From: Kuenenia sp039794105
GTDB lineage: Bacteria > Planctomycetota > Brocadiia > Brocadiales > Brocadiaceae
Length of the DNA: 64,000 nucleotides
Direction of reading: 5' to 3'
Assembly (NCBI RefSeq): GCF_039794105.1
Contig: NZ_JBDIWA010000002.1
Span: 1-64,000 of the forward strand
The notes below the pieces were generated by a model, which saw only the letters and a program-made list of their open reading frames with translations, made no database searches and was not told the DNA's origin. This document shows, piece by piece, positions 42,928 through 53,300 of the stretch (the stretch's first letter is position 1; every line of letters starts with the position of its first letter). The position numbers and the translations under genes were made by a program.

Positions 42928-44373
42928 ATGAATAATTACTGGATTAAAAAAACAGTTGGAGGCCTCCTCCTCCTGGTAATATTAAGCATCTCCTTTGTTA
43001 ACGACTCTTATTCATACAGCCGCGAGAATTACGGCGCCCACTCCATGATTTACCCGGATATGCCGGAAGTTGACATCGAAGAACTCTTTTCAAAAAGTTC
43101 GGCATTGGGGGTTGCTTACCTGCGGCTTGATGTTCAGTTGTCTTCTATTTTTGTTCAGGAAGACGCACCTCCGGACTGGGAGCCAATGGATATTATTGTA
43201 GATTTGGCGGGAAAATATGGCATACAGATATTGGGAACACTCACTTCAATGCCAGATTGGGCAGGGAATTGTCCGTCAGGAGAGGCCACCTATGACCCCA
43301 ATTTTTGTCCCCCTGCAGATTATGATCAATGGGCAAAATGGATTGCCATGATTGTGGGACGATACAAAGGCGATATTCATTACTGGGAAGTTTGGAACGA
43401 ACCCAATGAATATACTTGCACCAGCACTGCATGCGAAGGATTCTTTTACGGCGATGCTTCGGAATATGCACAATTGCTCTCCACAACATATGACGCTATT
43501 AAGGTGGCGGACAGCTCTGCAAACGTGCTTATTGCGGGCGTTTTTATGCCCCTAAACCATGATGATCTCTCTGAATGGCTGCAAGAAGTGGCAGAAAATG
43601 CCCCGGATAAATTTGACATTGCCAACATTCACGTTCGTGATGATCTCGATAAATTGCCCGATATGGTTGCAGAGTTTATAGAGATGTTTTCATCGATAGG
43701 TTTCAACGGTCCGGTATGGGTATCGGAACATGGATACACATCTGACCCTAATTATCAAACGGACAAGAATTATAAAAACGGCCTCATATCGCAGGCGGAA
43801 TACTATGCTTCCTCCATAAATGACATTCTGGACAATGGCGTTGATAAGGTATTTGTCACCTTGAGGGATAATGATGAATTAGAGGCGGCAGATGTTGCAG
43901 AAGGATTGCTCGCACAGGTCATAAATGACCAAACCACCGGCGAAGTAACTTTTATTGAAAAGCCATCATATATAGCAGTACAGGAACTTATAAATGCAGA
44001 TGCAAGTGCAACCCCATCTTCAACCGTAACCCCAACACCAACTCCAACTCCAACACCAAGTCCGGCGCCAGGTGAATGTGATGCGAAATCTATAGCGGCG
44101 GCGTATGAATTAAACCTCGCAAGGGAAGAAAGTGAAGAAGTTATCGTGACGGTGAAGGGCGACAATGATTGCTTCTCTGAGGGCATTACGGTAAAAGCAA
44201 AAATAAAAAAGGGGAAGAAGTTTATAAAAATACCGGCGAAAACGGCAAAAACCGATAAAAACGGTGAGGCAACATTCACCATCACTGCCGGAAATAAGAA
44301 AGGCAATGCAAAAGTACTCTTCACCGCAGAGGGGTTAAAGGCAACGCTCAAGGTAAAGGTTGGCAAGGAGTAA
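42928..44373 (+). CDS. Secreted glycosidase-like protein with Thr-Pro linker and Ig-like tail
   Basis: 481 aa. Signal peptide about residues 1-30. A TIM-barrel catalytic region follows (about 35-350), with the clan GH-A glutamates E158 in YWEVWNEPNE and E267 in VWVSEHGY. A Thr-Pro linker (about 364-380, SSTVTPTPTPTPTPSPAP) leads to an Ig-like domain (about 383-481) rich in Lys and Gly. The linker and module suggest an extracellular or surface-bound enzyme. It resembles the upstream gene in fold, not in length or tail. Substrate unknown. Confidence 0.8.
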   Translation: MNNYWIKKTVGGLLLLVILSISFVNDSYSYSRENYGAHSMIYPDMPEVDIEELFSKSSALGVAYLRLDVQLSSIFVQEDAPPDWEPMDIIVDLAGKYGIQILGTLTSMPDWAGNCPSGEATYDPNFCPPADYDQWAKWIAMIVGRYKGDIHYWEVWNEPNEYTCTSTACEGFFYGDASEYAQLLSTTYDAIKVADSSANVLIAGVFMPLNHDDLSEWLQEVAENAPDKFDIANIHVRDDLDKLPDMVAEFIEMFSSIGFNGPVWVSEHGYTSDPNYQTDKNYKNGLISQAEYYASSINDILDNGVDKVFVTLRDNDELEAADVAEGLLAQVINDQTTGEVTFIEKPSYIAVQELINADASATPSSTVTPTPTPTPTPSPAPGECDAKSIAAAYELNLAREESEEVIVTVKGDNDCFSEGITVKAKIKKGKKFIKIPAKTAKTDKNGEATFTITAGNKKGNAKVLFTAEGLKATLKVKVGKE

Positions 44374-44470
44374 TACAAAAATGATGTGAGGGGTTGCGGA
44401 AAATAGCAAATCCTATCTCTAATCCCTAAGCTGGCATAGCCAGAACTGAACAAGCACGAAAACAGTCCCC

Positions 44471-44494
44471 AATCGGCAATCGGCAATTTGCCGA
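44471..44494 (+). repeat. Heptamer repeat, short copy
   Basis: AATCGGC twice, then AATTTGC and CGA. The same closing word AATTTGCCGA ends the longer heptamer array at 63781-63836. Confidence 0.5.
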
Positions 44495-44540
44495 AGGGGC
44501 AATAAATATTTTGACAAAAAGTGCCTGGAAATTGTCATTT

Positions 44541-44567
44541 GTAGTGCGACGAGGTTCGTCGCACTAC
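44541..44567. terminator. Hairpin between convergent genes, possible two-way terminator
   Basis: GTAGTGCGACGA-GGT-TCGTCGCACTAC, perfect 12-bp arms with a 3-base loop, between two genes that run toward each other. There is no strong T run on either side, so it could equally be another REP-like palindrome. Confidence 0.45.
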
Positions 44568-44619
44568 ATGATTTTGTAAGTTTCTCTTCTTAGTACCCTT
44601 CGTGCTTAGTGTTTTGTAG

Positions 44620-46332
44620 TCAAACTCTTTTTGGTTGCGGTTTTTCTGCGCTATGAAGTGTAATTTGCGTAAATGGAATTGTCCAGCCATGCTTGTTGCA
44701 TGCATCAACCGCTATTTTTTGAATGGCACGGGAAAGTTTGTAATAGTCCCTGGCTACCCGTCCTGAGAAATTGGCAAGGATTGAATAATTGAGTGAAGAC
44801 GGCCCCGCCTCTTTAAATTCAACAACAATGCTATTGATATCTTTTTCGTAACCGCTTTTTGAAAGTTCTTTTAAAATTATTTCCCTCAATATGCCCGGTA
44901 TCTCTGAAGTACTTATTGCCTGGTGCTGGTAATCAACGCCAAACGTAATATGGAGGCAAAACACCGTTGAAATGTTTATAGGTTTTTGTTGCAGGAATTC
45001 CACGGTTGAATAGGTTTTATCGCTTCCGCCGATAACCAAAAGCTTAACTATCTCCGGAGTTTGGATAACCACGTTACCCAGAGTACCGTCCGCAAGAATT
45101 ACCCAATCATTTTCTTTAGAGGGGAACCATGGTTCATCCTTATGAAATTGACGGGAACGAATCCCTTCGAGTTCTCTGATCGGAAGCCGGAGCACTCCTC
45201 CTTTTAATTCTGGGTTTACAAGATAGGTGTACAGATTTAAGGAGGCAACCCTCCACGGTAAGCCATTATATATTACCCGTTCATTTTCTCTTACCGTTCC
45301 CAGATTTAACAAAAGTTTGCATTGTCCATAAAAGCGCGGCAAGGTTTGTTTTGCCGTCCATATCATCCCGAATATAAATATGAAAGCCAATCCCAAAAGA
45401 ACCCAATCCCCTGAAATATAAAGCACGATCAACAATGCGCTTGTAGCGCCAACAAATGTTGCAATATGGTAAAATACCTCCGCAAGGCGTACGTAGAATG
45501 AATGCTTCACCGACTTGTAAACAGAACTGCTTCGGTAAACGTACCTGTGGATATAACGAAGGAGGAAGAAAACGGAAAAAAAGGCGATTATTGAAAAGAT
45601 AAAATTCTTCCCCCTGCTCTTAAAAAACCCCTTTACCAGCTTCTGGCTTGATTCGAGCAAAGATTTCTTTTCACTTTCTTTCTCCGCCAATTGATATTTG
45701 GCTATTGTGAGTTCCGTAGAGCATTGCTTTCCTTTATTGTACCATTCGTGCTCCAGTGCAATTAATTGCTTTTTTAACATCTCATCCTGCACCAGTGCTG
45801 TAAATTCTTGTATATTCCTTAAGGCGTTTTTTACAAACTGAATCTTTTTTTCATGATACGCCACCTGCGTCCGGAGATTTTCAATTAATCTTGGTCGGGC
45901 GGTAACACTCTTCAACTCATTAATGATAGGCCCAATCAGCACATGAACTTCCTCTTTCCACTCAAACCGTTTCTGTGGTTTTGCGTCGAACATTTTTAGG
46001 TCAAGGCCGGTTGCAATTTCTTCAAAATTTTCTCTTGATGTATTCAAATGTTCTTTGAGTTTCTCAATTTCTTTAATAATTTCTATTCTTTGTTCCTGTT
46101 CTGTTATGCCTGCAAGTTCATTTTTTTTGACGGCAATCTGTCCCTGAATTTCTTCCATTATCTGAATAATCCCTCTCAACGCCGTCAGGGAAGCGGTCTC
46201 TTCCGGAACACCCTGTGCCTCCTCTTCCTGCAAAGTCTGAAGCCCGGATTGTCCATACGACAGGTTGCCGCATGGAAACAAAAAAAACAACGCTGCAATA
46301 CAAATAAAACTACCGTTTCTGATGGTTTTCAT
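44620..46332 (-). CDS. MscS-family mechanosensitive channel with long periplasmic coiled-coil
   Basis: 570 aa. Signal peptide about residues 1-27 (ICIAALFFLFPCGNLSYG). A helical coiled-coil region covers about 35-230, and several membrane spans about 240-340. The MscS beta domain follows (NLGTVRENERVIYNGLPWRV split around residue 345, then RLPIREL), with a mixed C-terminal domain. The extended N-terminal region resembles large KefA-like members. It should open under membrane tension to release solutes. Monocistronic, on the minus strand, facing the glycosidase genes. Confidence 0.8.
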   Translation of the reverse strand: MKTIRNGSFICIAALFFLFPCGNLSYGQSGLQTLQEEEAQGVPEETASLTALRGIIQIMEEIQGQIAVKKNELAGITEQEQRIEIIKEIEKLKEHLNTSRENFEEIATGLDLKMFDAKPQKRFEWKEEVHVLIGPIINELKSVTARPRLIENLRTQVAYHEKKIQFVKNALRNIQEFTALVQDEMLKKQLIALEHEWYNKGKQCSTELTIAKYQLAEKESEKKSLLESSQKLVKGFFKSRGKNFIFSIIAFFSVFFLLRYIHRYVYRSSSVYKSVKHSFYVRLAEVFYHIATFVGATSALLIVLYISGDWVLLGLAFIFIFGMIWTAKQTLPRFYGQCKLLLNLGTVRENERVIYNGLPWRVASLNLYTYLVNPELKGGVLRLPIRELEGIRSRQFHKDEPWFPSKENDWVILADGTLGNVVIQTPEIVKLLVIGGSDKTYSTVEFLQQKPINISTVFCLHITFGVDYQHQAISTSEIPGILREIILKELSKSGYEKDINSIVVEFKEAGPSSLNYSILANFSGRVARDYYKLSRAIQKIAVDACNKHGWTIPFTQITLHSAEKPQPKRV

Positions 46333-46861
46333 TTTTTCTCAAATAACCTCCTAAGCCGGCATAGCCAGAACCAAACAAGCAAGAAATAAAAAATACGAAA
46401 GTCGAAGTACGAAATCCGAAACAAATTCGAATAACAAAGCATAAAATTCAAAACAAATCCAAAACATCCCTGTCTGCGTGCGATCACGCACAGGCAGGCA
46501 ACAATATGAAGCACGAAAATCCGAAAGATACACTTGTTTAGAATTTCAAATCATTTTGTCATTAGAATTTGCTTCGAATTTAGAGTTTCGGATTTCACCA
46601 TTAAAAATTTTGCCAAAAAATGTAAAAAAATTACTAATAAGGTACTAAAAAAGCAATGTGCAAAATGTTATACTGAGACCTTCAGTAGTGGATATCGATT
46701 ATCTCATAGCGTAGCCAGGCTGCAAACAAATAATTGCAGAAAGGCAAACCTGAAGGTGCGTCCTGCATAATCTCTGGAAAAAATATTTTTTATAAGATAT
46801 TATATATTCTATACATTTATATCTCATTGGTTTTACTGGTAACCGTTATAAAATAAAATTT
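46333..46861. other. Gene-free stretch between divergent genes
   Basis: 529 bases between the channel gene and the HD-GYP gene. It holds a palindrome (46469-46498) and a 25-base word at 46443-46467 (AAAATTCAAAACAAATCCAA...) that recurs at 50180-50204. Promoters for both neighbours should be here; none can be fixed with confidence. Confidence 0.55.
46469..46498 (+). repeat. Short imperfect palindrome, CCTGTCTG...CAGGCAGG family, copy 2
   Basis: CCTGTCTGCGTGCG at the left, CGCACAGGCAGG at the right, intergenic. Centre differs from the other copies. Confidence 0.75.
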
Positions 46862-48064
46862 ATGATAAGAAAACATGTAAACAACATTACGCCCGGAATG
46901 GTGCTTGGTAAGACTATTTACGGAGATAATTATGAAATTCTCCTTAAAAAGGGTATAGAAATTACGCAGGATCATATTCTGAGCCTAAAAAAAAGAGGCA
47001 TTGTATGCGTGTATGTGGAGGAGGAAGACACTGCGGATATAGAAACGCCCGAGATTATTTCTGAAAAAGTGCATACGATGATAACGAAAAGCGTCATCAG
47101 AACATACAAAAAGATTTCTGATTCTTTTAAAGATCTCAGCATGAAAGGAAGTACCTGTGAATCCATCATAAACAGCATCAATTCCGAAAAGTTCAAGAAA
47201 ACATTCCAGCAAAATATCGAACTAAAACAATTAAATAACGATATAAGCTTTTTCATTGACGAGATTATGGACAAGGAGGTTTTGACTGGACTGAATACCA
47301 TAAAAACACATGACAACTATACCTATGAGCATTCCGTTGATTCTGCGATTGTGGCTTTACTCTTTGCAAAGAGACTGCGCCTGGACAGAAATAAATTAAA
47401 ACAAATCGCTATCGGGAAACTGCTCCATGATATCGGGAACATTTTTATTGATATGGAAATACTCAATAAACGGGAAAAGTTGTCAGAACATGAAAATGAA
47501 CAAATTAAAAAACATCCTGTTTTCGGCTATGAATTACTGAAGGATATGGAACATGTGGGATTTGTTGCTGCACACATCGCCTATCAGCACCATGAGTGGC
47601 AGGATGGTTCCGGATATCCACGGGGGTTAAAGGGGAGTAATACCTTCGACATCTATAATGTAAATGAGATATGTTACAGCGATGAAGCGAAAATAATACT
47701 GCCGGCAGAAATTGCAGCTATTGCGGATTTTTATGATGCTTGTGTTGCAAACAGGCCTTTTCGTCCCCCGATTCCTCATGATATCGTATATGAGCTTATT
47801 AAAAACGGGGCAGAGACACATTTTAATAAGGAATTAGTACGATATTTTCTGGAATTATTGCCGAAATACCCGGTAGGAACAGAAATAAAGATTAAAAACG
47901 GCGTATACGAAGGGTTTACCGGGTTTGTATTTTCTCTAAACAGAGATTCACTTAACAGACCCATTATAAAAATTCTTTATGATAACAACAAAAAGAAAAT
48001 AAACCCTGTAGTTATAGATCTAAGCGCAGAGGGCAGGGATATAACGATACAATGCGTTTTTTAA
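46862..48064 (+). CDS. HD-GYP domain protein, likely c-di-GMP phosphodiesterase
   Basis: 400 aa. An N-terminal DUF3391-like region (about 1-60) is followed by the HD-GYP domain (about 145-330). Metal and catalytic residues are present: H157, H189-D190 in LLHDIGN, H243-H244-E245 and the GYP-type loop GSGYP at 249-253. HD-GYP enzymes degrade cyclic di-GMP. The C-terminal part (about 330-400) is a beta-rich tail like that of other HD-GYP proteins. Stand-alone gene, start at ATG 46862. Confidence 0.9.
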   Translation: MIRKHVNNITPGMVLGKTIYGDNYEILLKKGIEITQDHILSLKKRGIVCVYVEEEDTADIETPEIISEKVHTMITKSVIRTYKKISDSFKDLSMKGSTCESIINSINSEKFKKTFQQNIELKQLNNDISFFIDEIMDKEVLTGLNTIKTHDNYTYEHSVDSAIVALLFAKRLRLDRNKLKQIAIGKLLHDIGNIFIDMEILNKREKLSEHENEQIKKHPVFGYELLKDMEHVGFVAAHIAYQHHEWQDGSGYPRGLKGSNTFDIYNVNEICYSDEAKIILPAEIAAIADFYDACVANRPFRPPIPHDIVYELIKNGAETHFNKELVRYFLELLPKYPVGTEIKIKNGVYEGFTGFVFSLNRDSLNRPIIKILYDNNKKKINPVVIDLSAEGRDITIQCVF

Positions 48065-48105
48065 CAGGCGTTTAAGATAAAGAGTAAAAAGGGATATACC
48101 AAACA

Positions 48106-48750
48106 ATGAAAACAGAGAAAAATCAGAAAAAAAAGATCTATATCTGTGATGCCCTTTCGGATATGGCCCTCACAGGAGAGGATTTCTCCGGCAAACGCCT
48201 GATTGAAAGCCATATTCAGTCTGTCCGGTTTTGGGAAGGGCGTTTCCGTTACCTCCGGGCACAGGACAGCAAATTCCAAAATGTTTCCTTCGACCATGCC
48301 CTTTGCGAAGGGGGATTTTATCTGGATTGTAAATGGGAAAAGGTGATGATACAGGACGCCCTTTTTACCTCAAACCATTTCTCCGGATGTACGATGGAAA
48401 TGACCACGGCAAAACTGAGTTCCTTCGGATTCTCCACATTTCACAAATGCCAGCTCCGGGATTCCTCTTTCAGCGAGGTCGCCTTTAGTGGTTCATTTTG
48501 GCATGATTGCCTGTTTGAGCGGGAGGATTCCTTTTTCGTCCGTTTTCCATCCTCAACCTTCATTGATACGCGGTTTGTGGAGTGCCGTCTGCAAAAGGCT
48601 ATTTTTCGGGCAGCAACTTTTATCCGTTGCAGTTTTGAGAAATGCACGCTTGATGAAGCGGTGTTTCATAAGGCGCATTTTGTAGATACAAAGTGGGTTG
48701 ATACCGATATAAATCAGGCAGCAAACCTGCATGAGGTGCGCTATGATTAA
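48106..48750 (+). CDS. Pentapeptide-repeat protein
   Basis: 214 aa. From about residue 20 the sequence follows an A/C/S-(D/N/S)-(L/F)-X-X periodicity, for example DFSG, SFDHA, SSFGFSTFHKCQL, SSFSEVAFSG and TFIRCSFEKCTL, which should fold as a right-handed square beta helix. There is no signal peptide. Some relatives bind DNA gyrase or act as effectors; nothing here shows which. It starts 42 bases after the HD-GYP gene and may be co-transcribed. Confidence 0.85.
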   Translation: MKTEKNQKKKIYICDALSDMALTGEDFSGKRLIESHIQSVRFWEGRFRYLRAQDSKFQNVSFDHALCEGGFYLDCKWEKVMIQDALFTSNHFSGCTMEMTTAKLSSFGFSTFHKCQLRDSSFSEVAFSGSFWHDCLFEREDSFFVRFPSSTFIDTRFVECRLQKAIFRAATFIRCSFEKCTLDEAVFHKAHFVDTKWVDTDINQAANLHEVRYD

Positions 48751-48807
48751 TATGGAGTTTGCCGTTCATTTTTTGAAAAAAACGAATTACTCAAAGGAGA
48801 CCACGCC

Positions 48808-49377
48808 ATGATTGGCAATCTGATATTCAGGCGTTTTACCGTGGGAGGCTACCCGATTAACGGATATCTTGTTGCAGACCCTGAAACCAGGGTAGGGGTA
48901 TTTATTGATCCCGGGGGTTTCAGCGATGAAATAGAGGCTTTTATCCGGGAGCAGCAAATCCTCTTACAATATCTCTTTTTTACACATGGACATTGGGACC
49001 ATACCGAAGGCATGCAGGAGTTTTCCCGCCGTTATCCCGTCAGGAGTTATGCCGGACAGGAAGAGGTACGTTCTGCCAATAACATGTTGCAGGGCAGCGA
49101 AATAATTGCGGTTGGTTCGCTGCAATTCAAAGCATTATCCACGCCGGGCCATACTCTTCATGGAATGTCGTACTATATCCCCGGTGGTGTGTTTACGGGA
49201 GATGCGCTTTTTTGCGGTTCAGTTGGCGGTACGAATTCTTCAAAGGCCGCTCAATGCCAGACAGAACATATCCGCAAGCACATCTTCACCCTGCCTGACG
49301 AAACCCTTGTCTTTCCCGCCCACGGGCCAATGACTACGGTAGGTATAGAGAAATACACGAATCCATTTTGCCAGTAA
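48808..49377 (+). CDS. Metallo-beta-lactamase-fold hydrolase (glyoxalase II-like)
   Basis: 189 aa. The zinc motif H60-G-H62-W-D64-H65 is intact. Further ligands are H115 in STPGHT, D132 in FTGDALF and H172 in FPAHGP. The size and the FIDPGG/THGHWDHT pattern fit the small glyoxalase II-like group. The substrate is probably a thioester, not proved. AAAGGAG lies upstream of the ATG. Confidence 0.88.
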   Translation: MIGNLIFRRFTVGGYPINGYLVADPETRVGVFIDPGGFSDEIEAFIREQQILLQYLFFTHGHWDHTEGMQEFSRRYPVRSYAGQEEVRSANNMLQGSEIIAVGSLQFKALSTPGHTLHGMSYYIPGGVFTGDALFCGSVGGTNSSKAAQCQTEHIRKHIFTLPDETLVFPAHGPMTTVGIEKYTNPFCQ

Positions 49378-49510
49378 ATGGGTTTATGGTATCACCCTGT
49401 AAAAATCTCTTTTTTTGTAAGTTCAGAACTCATGATGTAGGGGCGAAGCATTTGCATGTTTGGGCATGAACGCATGTATTCCAGTTATTGCAAATGATTC
49501 GCCCCTACGG

Positions 49511-49532
49511 TTTCAAAAAACTAAAGTGTTAC
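49511..49532 (-). repeat. Partial copy of the 24-base dispersed repeat
   Basis: On the minus strand: GTAACACTTTAGTTTTTTGA plus two bases; one change from the 34536 copy over this length. Confidence 0.6.
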
Positions 49533-50000
49533 GATTAATTACAGTGGGATAGGGAGGAATTCAAGAGAAGGCATTACCATTACGGGATTTTACACCCCTC
49601 GTCCCTACGCTCCTCAGACTGAGTCAAATAAAAGTTTCAGCGATGGTGTATATTCGGCTTAAAAAGTATAGAGTAATTTTTTTCTACACTTTATTTTGTA
49701 TCAGGTCTAAAAATTCCCGTAATATATCTTTATTCGTGCATTCCGGTGTCTAATCCCTCTGGTTTTACATGCTAGGGACACTCCCACTTCATTTGCCTTG
49801 TTTTGCAAGCTTGCATATTAAATACTATGTTTTTATATATTTTTCTTAACTGGCCGATTATGTTCCAAGGTTATTTGTCCCTAATTTTCTTGTTGAGGAT
49901 ATGGGCAATGGTTGGGCAAAAACTATCTTTGCACCTGTCCGTAACCTTATTGATGGTCGAGATGGAAAGAAGGGCAATTATATAATAATAGAATAGAGAG

Positions 50001-50055
50001 AATAGAGGGACACTTCCCATATTAATTTTTGAAATACGGGAAGTGTCCCTCTATT
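50001..50055. repeat. 18-bp perfect inverted repeat with 19-base loop
   Basis: Arms 50001-50018 (AATAGAGGGACACTTCCC) and 50038-50055 are exact reverse complements. The word AGGGACAC also occurs near 49772. Confidence 0.7.
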
Positions 50056-50347
50056 GATCCTCTATTGATCCCACAGATTACAGAGATTGTACAGATTAAA
50101 AAAACGTAGGAACACGGAGCACCATGTCCCTACAATTGACCAATGACCAATGACTAAACACCTTCTAATTGCAAGGCTTAAAATTCAAAACAAATCCAAA
50201 ACATTCTCCCATGCGCGTAATGTACCACCCACAATTTCAGTATTGACATTGCTAGCCATTGGTGGTATTCAATGCATACAAATGAATGCTGATCCTTGGT
50301 TTATTACATAAATTAGCGGGGAATTGGCATGTTAAAAAGACTTCTTA

Positions 50348-53300
50348 ATGAAGATGGGGAATAGCCGCATTGTGAACTCAGATTTAACCTTTATTACCAA
50401 TGAAGAAAACAGAAACCTCCTGGAAAGATTCAGGGTCCTTATTGCAGACACCCGGCTCTTCGATGTACTCGTTGGTTATTTCTATACCAGCGGATTTCAT
50501 GCCATCTACAAATCCTTAGAAAATACCGAAAAGGTCAGGATTCTTATCGGGATAAGTACAAACAAACAGGCAATAGAACTTATTCAAAAAGCAAAAAACA
50601 ATCACCAATCAACACTCCCATATTCTCACGCCGAAGTAAAAGAACAATTCGAACAGTCTGTCACGGAAGAAGTAGAAAATTCTGAGGATAGAACAGAAGT
50701 TGAAGGTGGAATCCTTAAGTTTATTGAATGGCTGAAAAACGGAAAACTGGAAATCAGGGCTTACCCAACCGAAAATATTCACGCAAAGCTTTACATTATG
50801 ACCTTTGTCGAAGGTGACAGGGATACTGGCAGGGTCATTACTGGGTCAAGTAATTTTACCCAATCAGGCCTTGTTGATAACCTTGAATTTAATGTGGAAT
50901 TAAAGACGAGGGCTGATTATGAATTTGCACTCCAAAAATTCAATGAACTATGGAAAGACGCCGTTGATGTAAGGGAACGATATATCGATACGATTCAAAT
51001 AAAGACATGGCTGAACAATACCATTACCCCTTACGAATTGTATCTGAAATTTTTATATGAATATTTTAAAGACGAACTCAGTCAGGCAGATGAGGTGTTT
51101 TTGAAATATCTTCCCCATGAATTTAAGAAACTGGAATATCAGGAGCAGGCAGTTTTAAACGCCAGGAAGATACTTTTGGAATACGGCGGCGTTTTTATAT
51201 CTGATGTTGTAGGGTTAGGCAAGACATACATATCGGCAATGCTGGCAGGACAGCTTGACGGCAGAACACTTGTCATTGCCCCTCCTGTGCTGCTTGAAAG
51301 ATCGAATCCCGGCTCCTGGACTAATGTATTTTCCGATTTCAGGGTGCCGGCGGATTTTGAATCACTCGGCAAATTGGATGACCTTATTGACAGGGGGACG
51401 GAGAAATACACCAATATTATCATTGATGAGGCACACCGTTTTAGAACAGAAACAACGGTTACCTATGAGAAATTGGCGGAGATCTGCCGCGGCAAAAGGG
51501 TTGTCCTTGTAACGGCAACGCCTTATAACAATGCGCCAAAAGATATTTTGAGCCTTTTAAAATTATTTCAAAAAGCCAAAAAAAGCACTATCCCAAATCT
51601 TCCTGATATGGAAGGCTTCTTTAATGGGCTAGACAAAAGGTTAAAAAAACTGGACAGGCAGAAAGATCATGTTAAATACATAAATATGGTAAAAGAAAAT
51701 GCACGGGAATTGCGGGAAAAAGTCCTCAAATATCTCATGGTTCGCCGCACCAGAAAAGAAATTGAAAAATATTTTGGTGAAGATATAAAGAGCCAAAACC
51801 TTAAATTCCCCAATGTTGAAAAGCCTGTCCCCCTTTTTTATGAACTCAATGATACGGAGGACGAAATATTCAGCAAAACCATAGCATTGATAGCGCAAAA
51901 ATTCAAATACGCCCGTTATATGCCCATGCTTTACTATGAAGGTAAAGTTGGCCAGCTTGAAAAGCAGTCACAGAGAAACATGGGCAAGTTTATGAAAATC
52001 CTGCTTGTTAAGCGCCTTGAAAGCAGCTTCTTTGCATTCAAAAATTCGGTGGACAGATTCCTCCGCTCTTATGAGATGTTTATAAAAGAGCTTGATGACG
52101 GAAGTGTTTATATAAGCAAAAAACACACCGGTAAAATATTTGAATTGCTTGATAGCGACGATGATGAAGCCGTCCAGCAGTTGATAGAGGAAGGCAAGGC
52201 GGAAAGATACGCAAGCAGTGAATTTAGAGAAGGTTTCAGGGAGGATTTACAGCACGACCATGACATTCTGCTTGAGATTAAAAAACTGTGGCATCACATT
52301 GACCGGGACCCAAAGCTTTTAAAATTTTTGGGGGAATTATCCCAAAACCCGGTCTTAAAAGAGAATCATCTGATTATATTTACGGAATCAAAGGAAACCG
52401 CAAACTATCTGTTCAAAAACATAAATGAACATTATCCGGATAAGGTGCTGTGTTTTACCGGTGATTCGGGTGAGGCAACTCGAGACAAGGTTATTGAAAA
52501 TTTTGACGCCAAATCACGTCATCCTAAAGAAGATTACCGGATACTGGTTTCCACGGAAGTATTGGCCGAAGGCGTCAACCTGCACCGTTCCAATACAGTG
52601 ATAAATTACGATATCCCCTGGAATCCTACCCGCATGATGCAGCGCGTAGGGCGTGTCAACCGCGTGGATACGCCATTTGACACGATTCATACCTTTAATT
52701 TCTTCCCGACCAGACAATCAAACGACCAGATAAAATTGAAAGAAGCAGCGGAGGCGAAAATCAATGCCTTTTTAACACTGCTTGGCGGTGATGCAGAACT
52801 TTTGACTGAAGGTGAACCCATTGGTTCGCATGAACTCTTTAACCGGTTAATTTCCAGACAGACGCTGGAAGGGGAGGAAGGCGCAGAGGAAAGCGAATTG
52901 AAATACCTCCAGGTCATTAAAGAGATTTGCGATAAAGACCCCGACCTGTTTGAAAAAATAAAACGCCTCCCCAAAAAGGCACGTACTGCCAAAACCCTGA
53001 CAGGGTTTTCAACCCTGTCAGGGTTAATTACCTACTTCAGACGGGGAAAACTCCAGAAATTTTTCAAAGCCGGCAGTAAAAATGCGGCGGAAGAAATGGA
53101 TTTCATATCTGCGGCAAAGATTTTGGAAAGCGCCCCTGATGAAGAAAAGAAAGACCTTCCCGGACACTTTTACGAATTTCTGGATAAAAACAAAGAGGCA
53201 TTCATCCTGGCAACAATAGAAGAAATGCCGCATCACGGGCAAAGGGGCGGACGCGACAGCACTGCAAGTATTCTGAGAATTTTAAAGGCAACTACGAAGA

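Larger units (their letters stand above)
49378..50347. other. Long repeat-rich gene-free stretch before the defence island
   Basis: About 970 bases without a convincing gene. It contains a GTAGGGGCGAA ... TTCGCCCCTAC inverted pair at about 49438-49507, a partial copy of the 24-base repeat (49511-49532), an 18-bp inverted repeat (50001-50055) and a 25-base word shared with 46443. The stretch looks like a landing zone for small elements at the island border. Confidence 0.6.

Noticed and set aside
43803..44486. 227-codon minus-strand open frame opposite the second glycosidase gene
   Set aside because: It lies wholly antisense to a clearly coding gene; the Thr-Pro and Lys-rich codon runs of that gene create the open frame, and the protein has a low-complexity Gly-Val run with no known motif.
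46680..46765. Cyclic-di-GMP riboswitch (GEMM-like) ahead of the HD-GYP gene
   Set aside because: Words such as GGCAAACC and GTAGCCAGG are present, but their order and spacing do not match the GEMM consensus. A covariance-model search would be needed to revive the idea.
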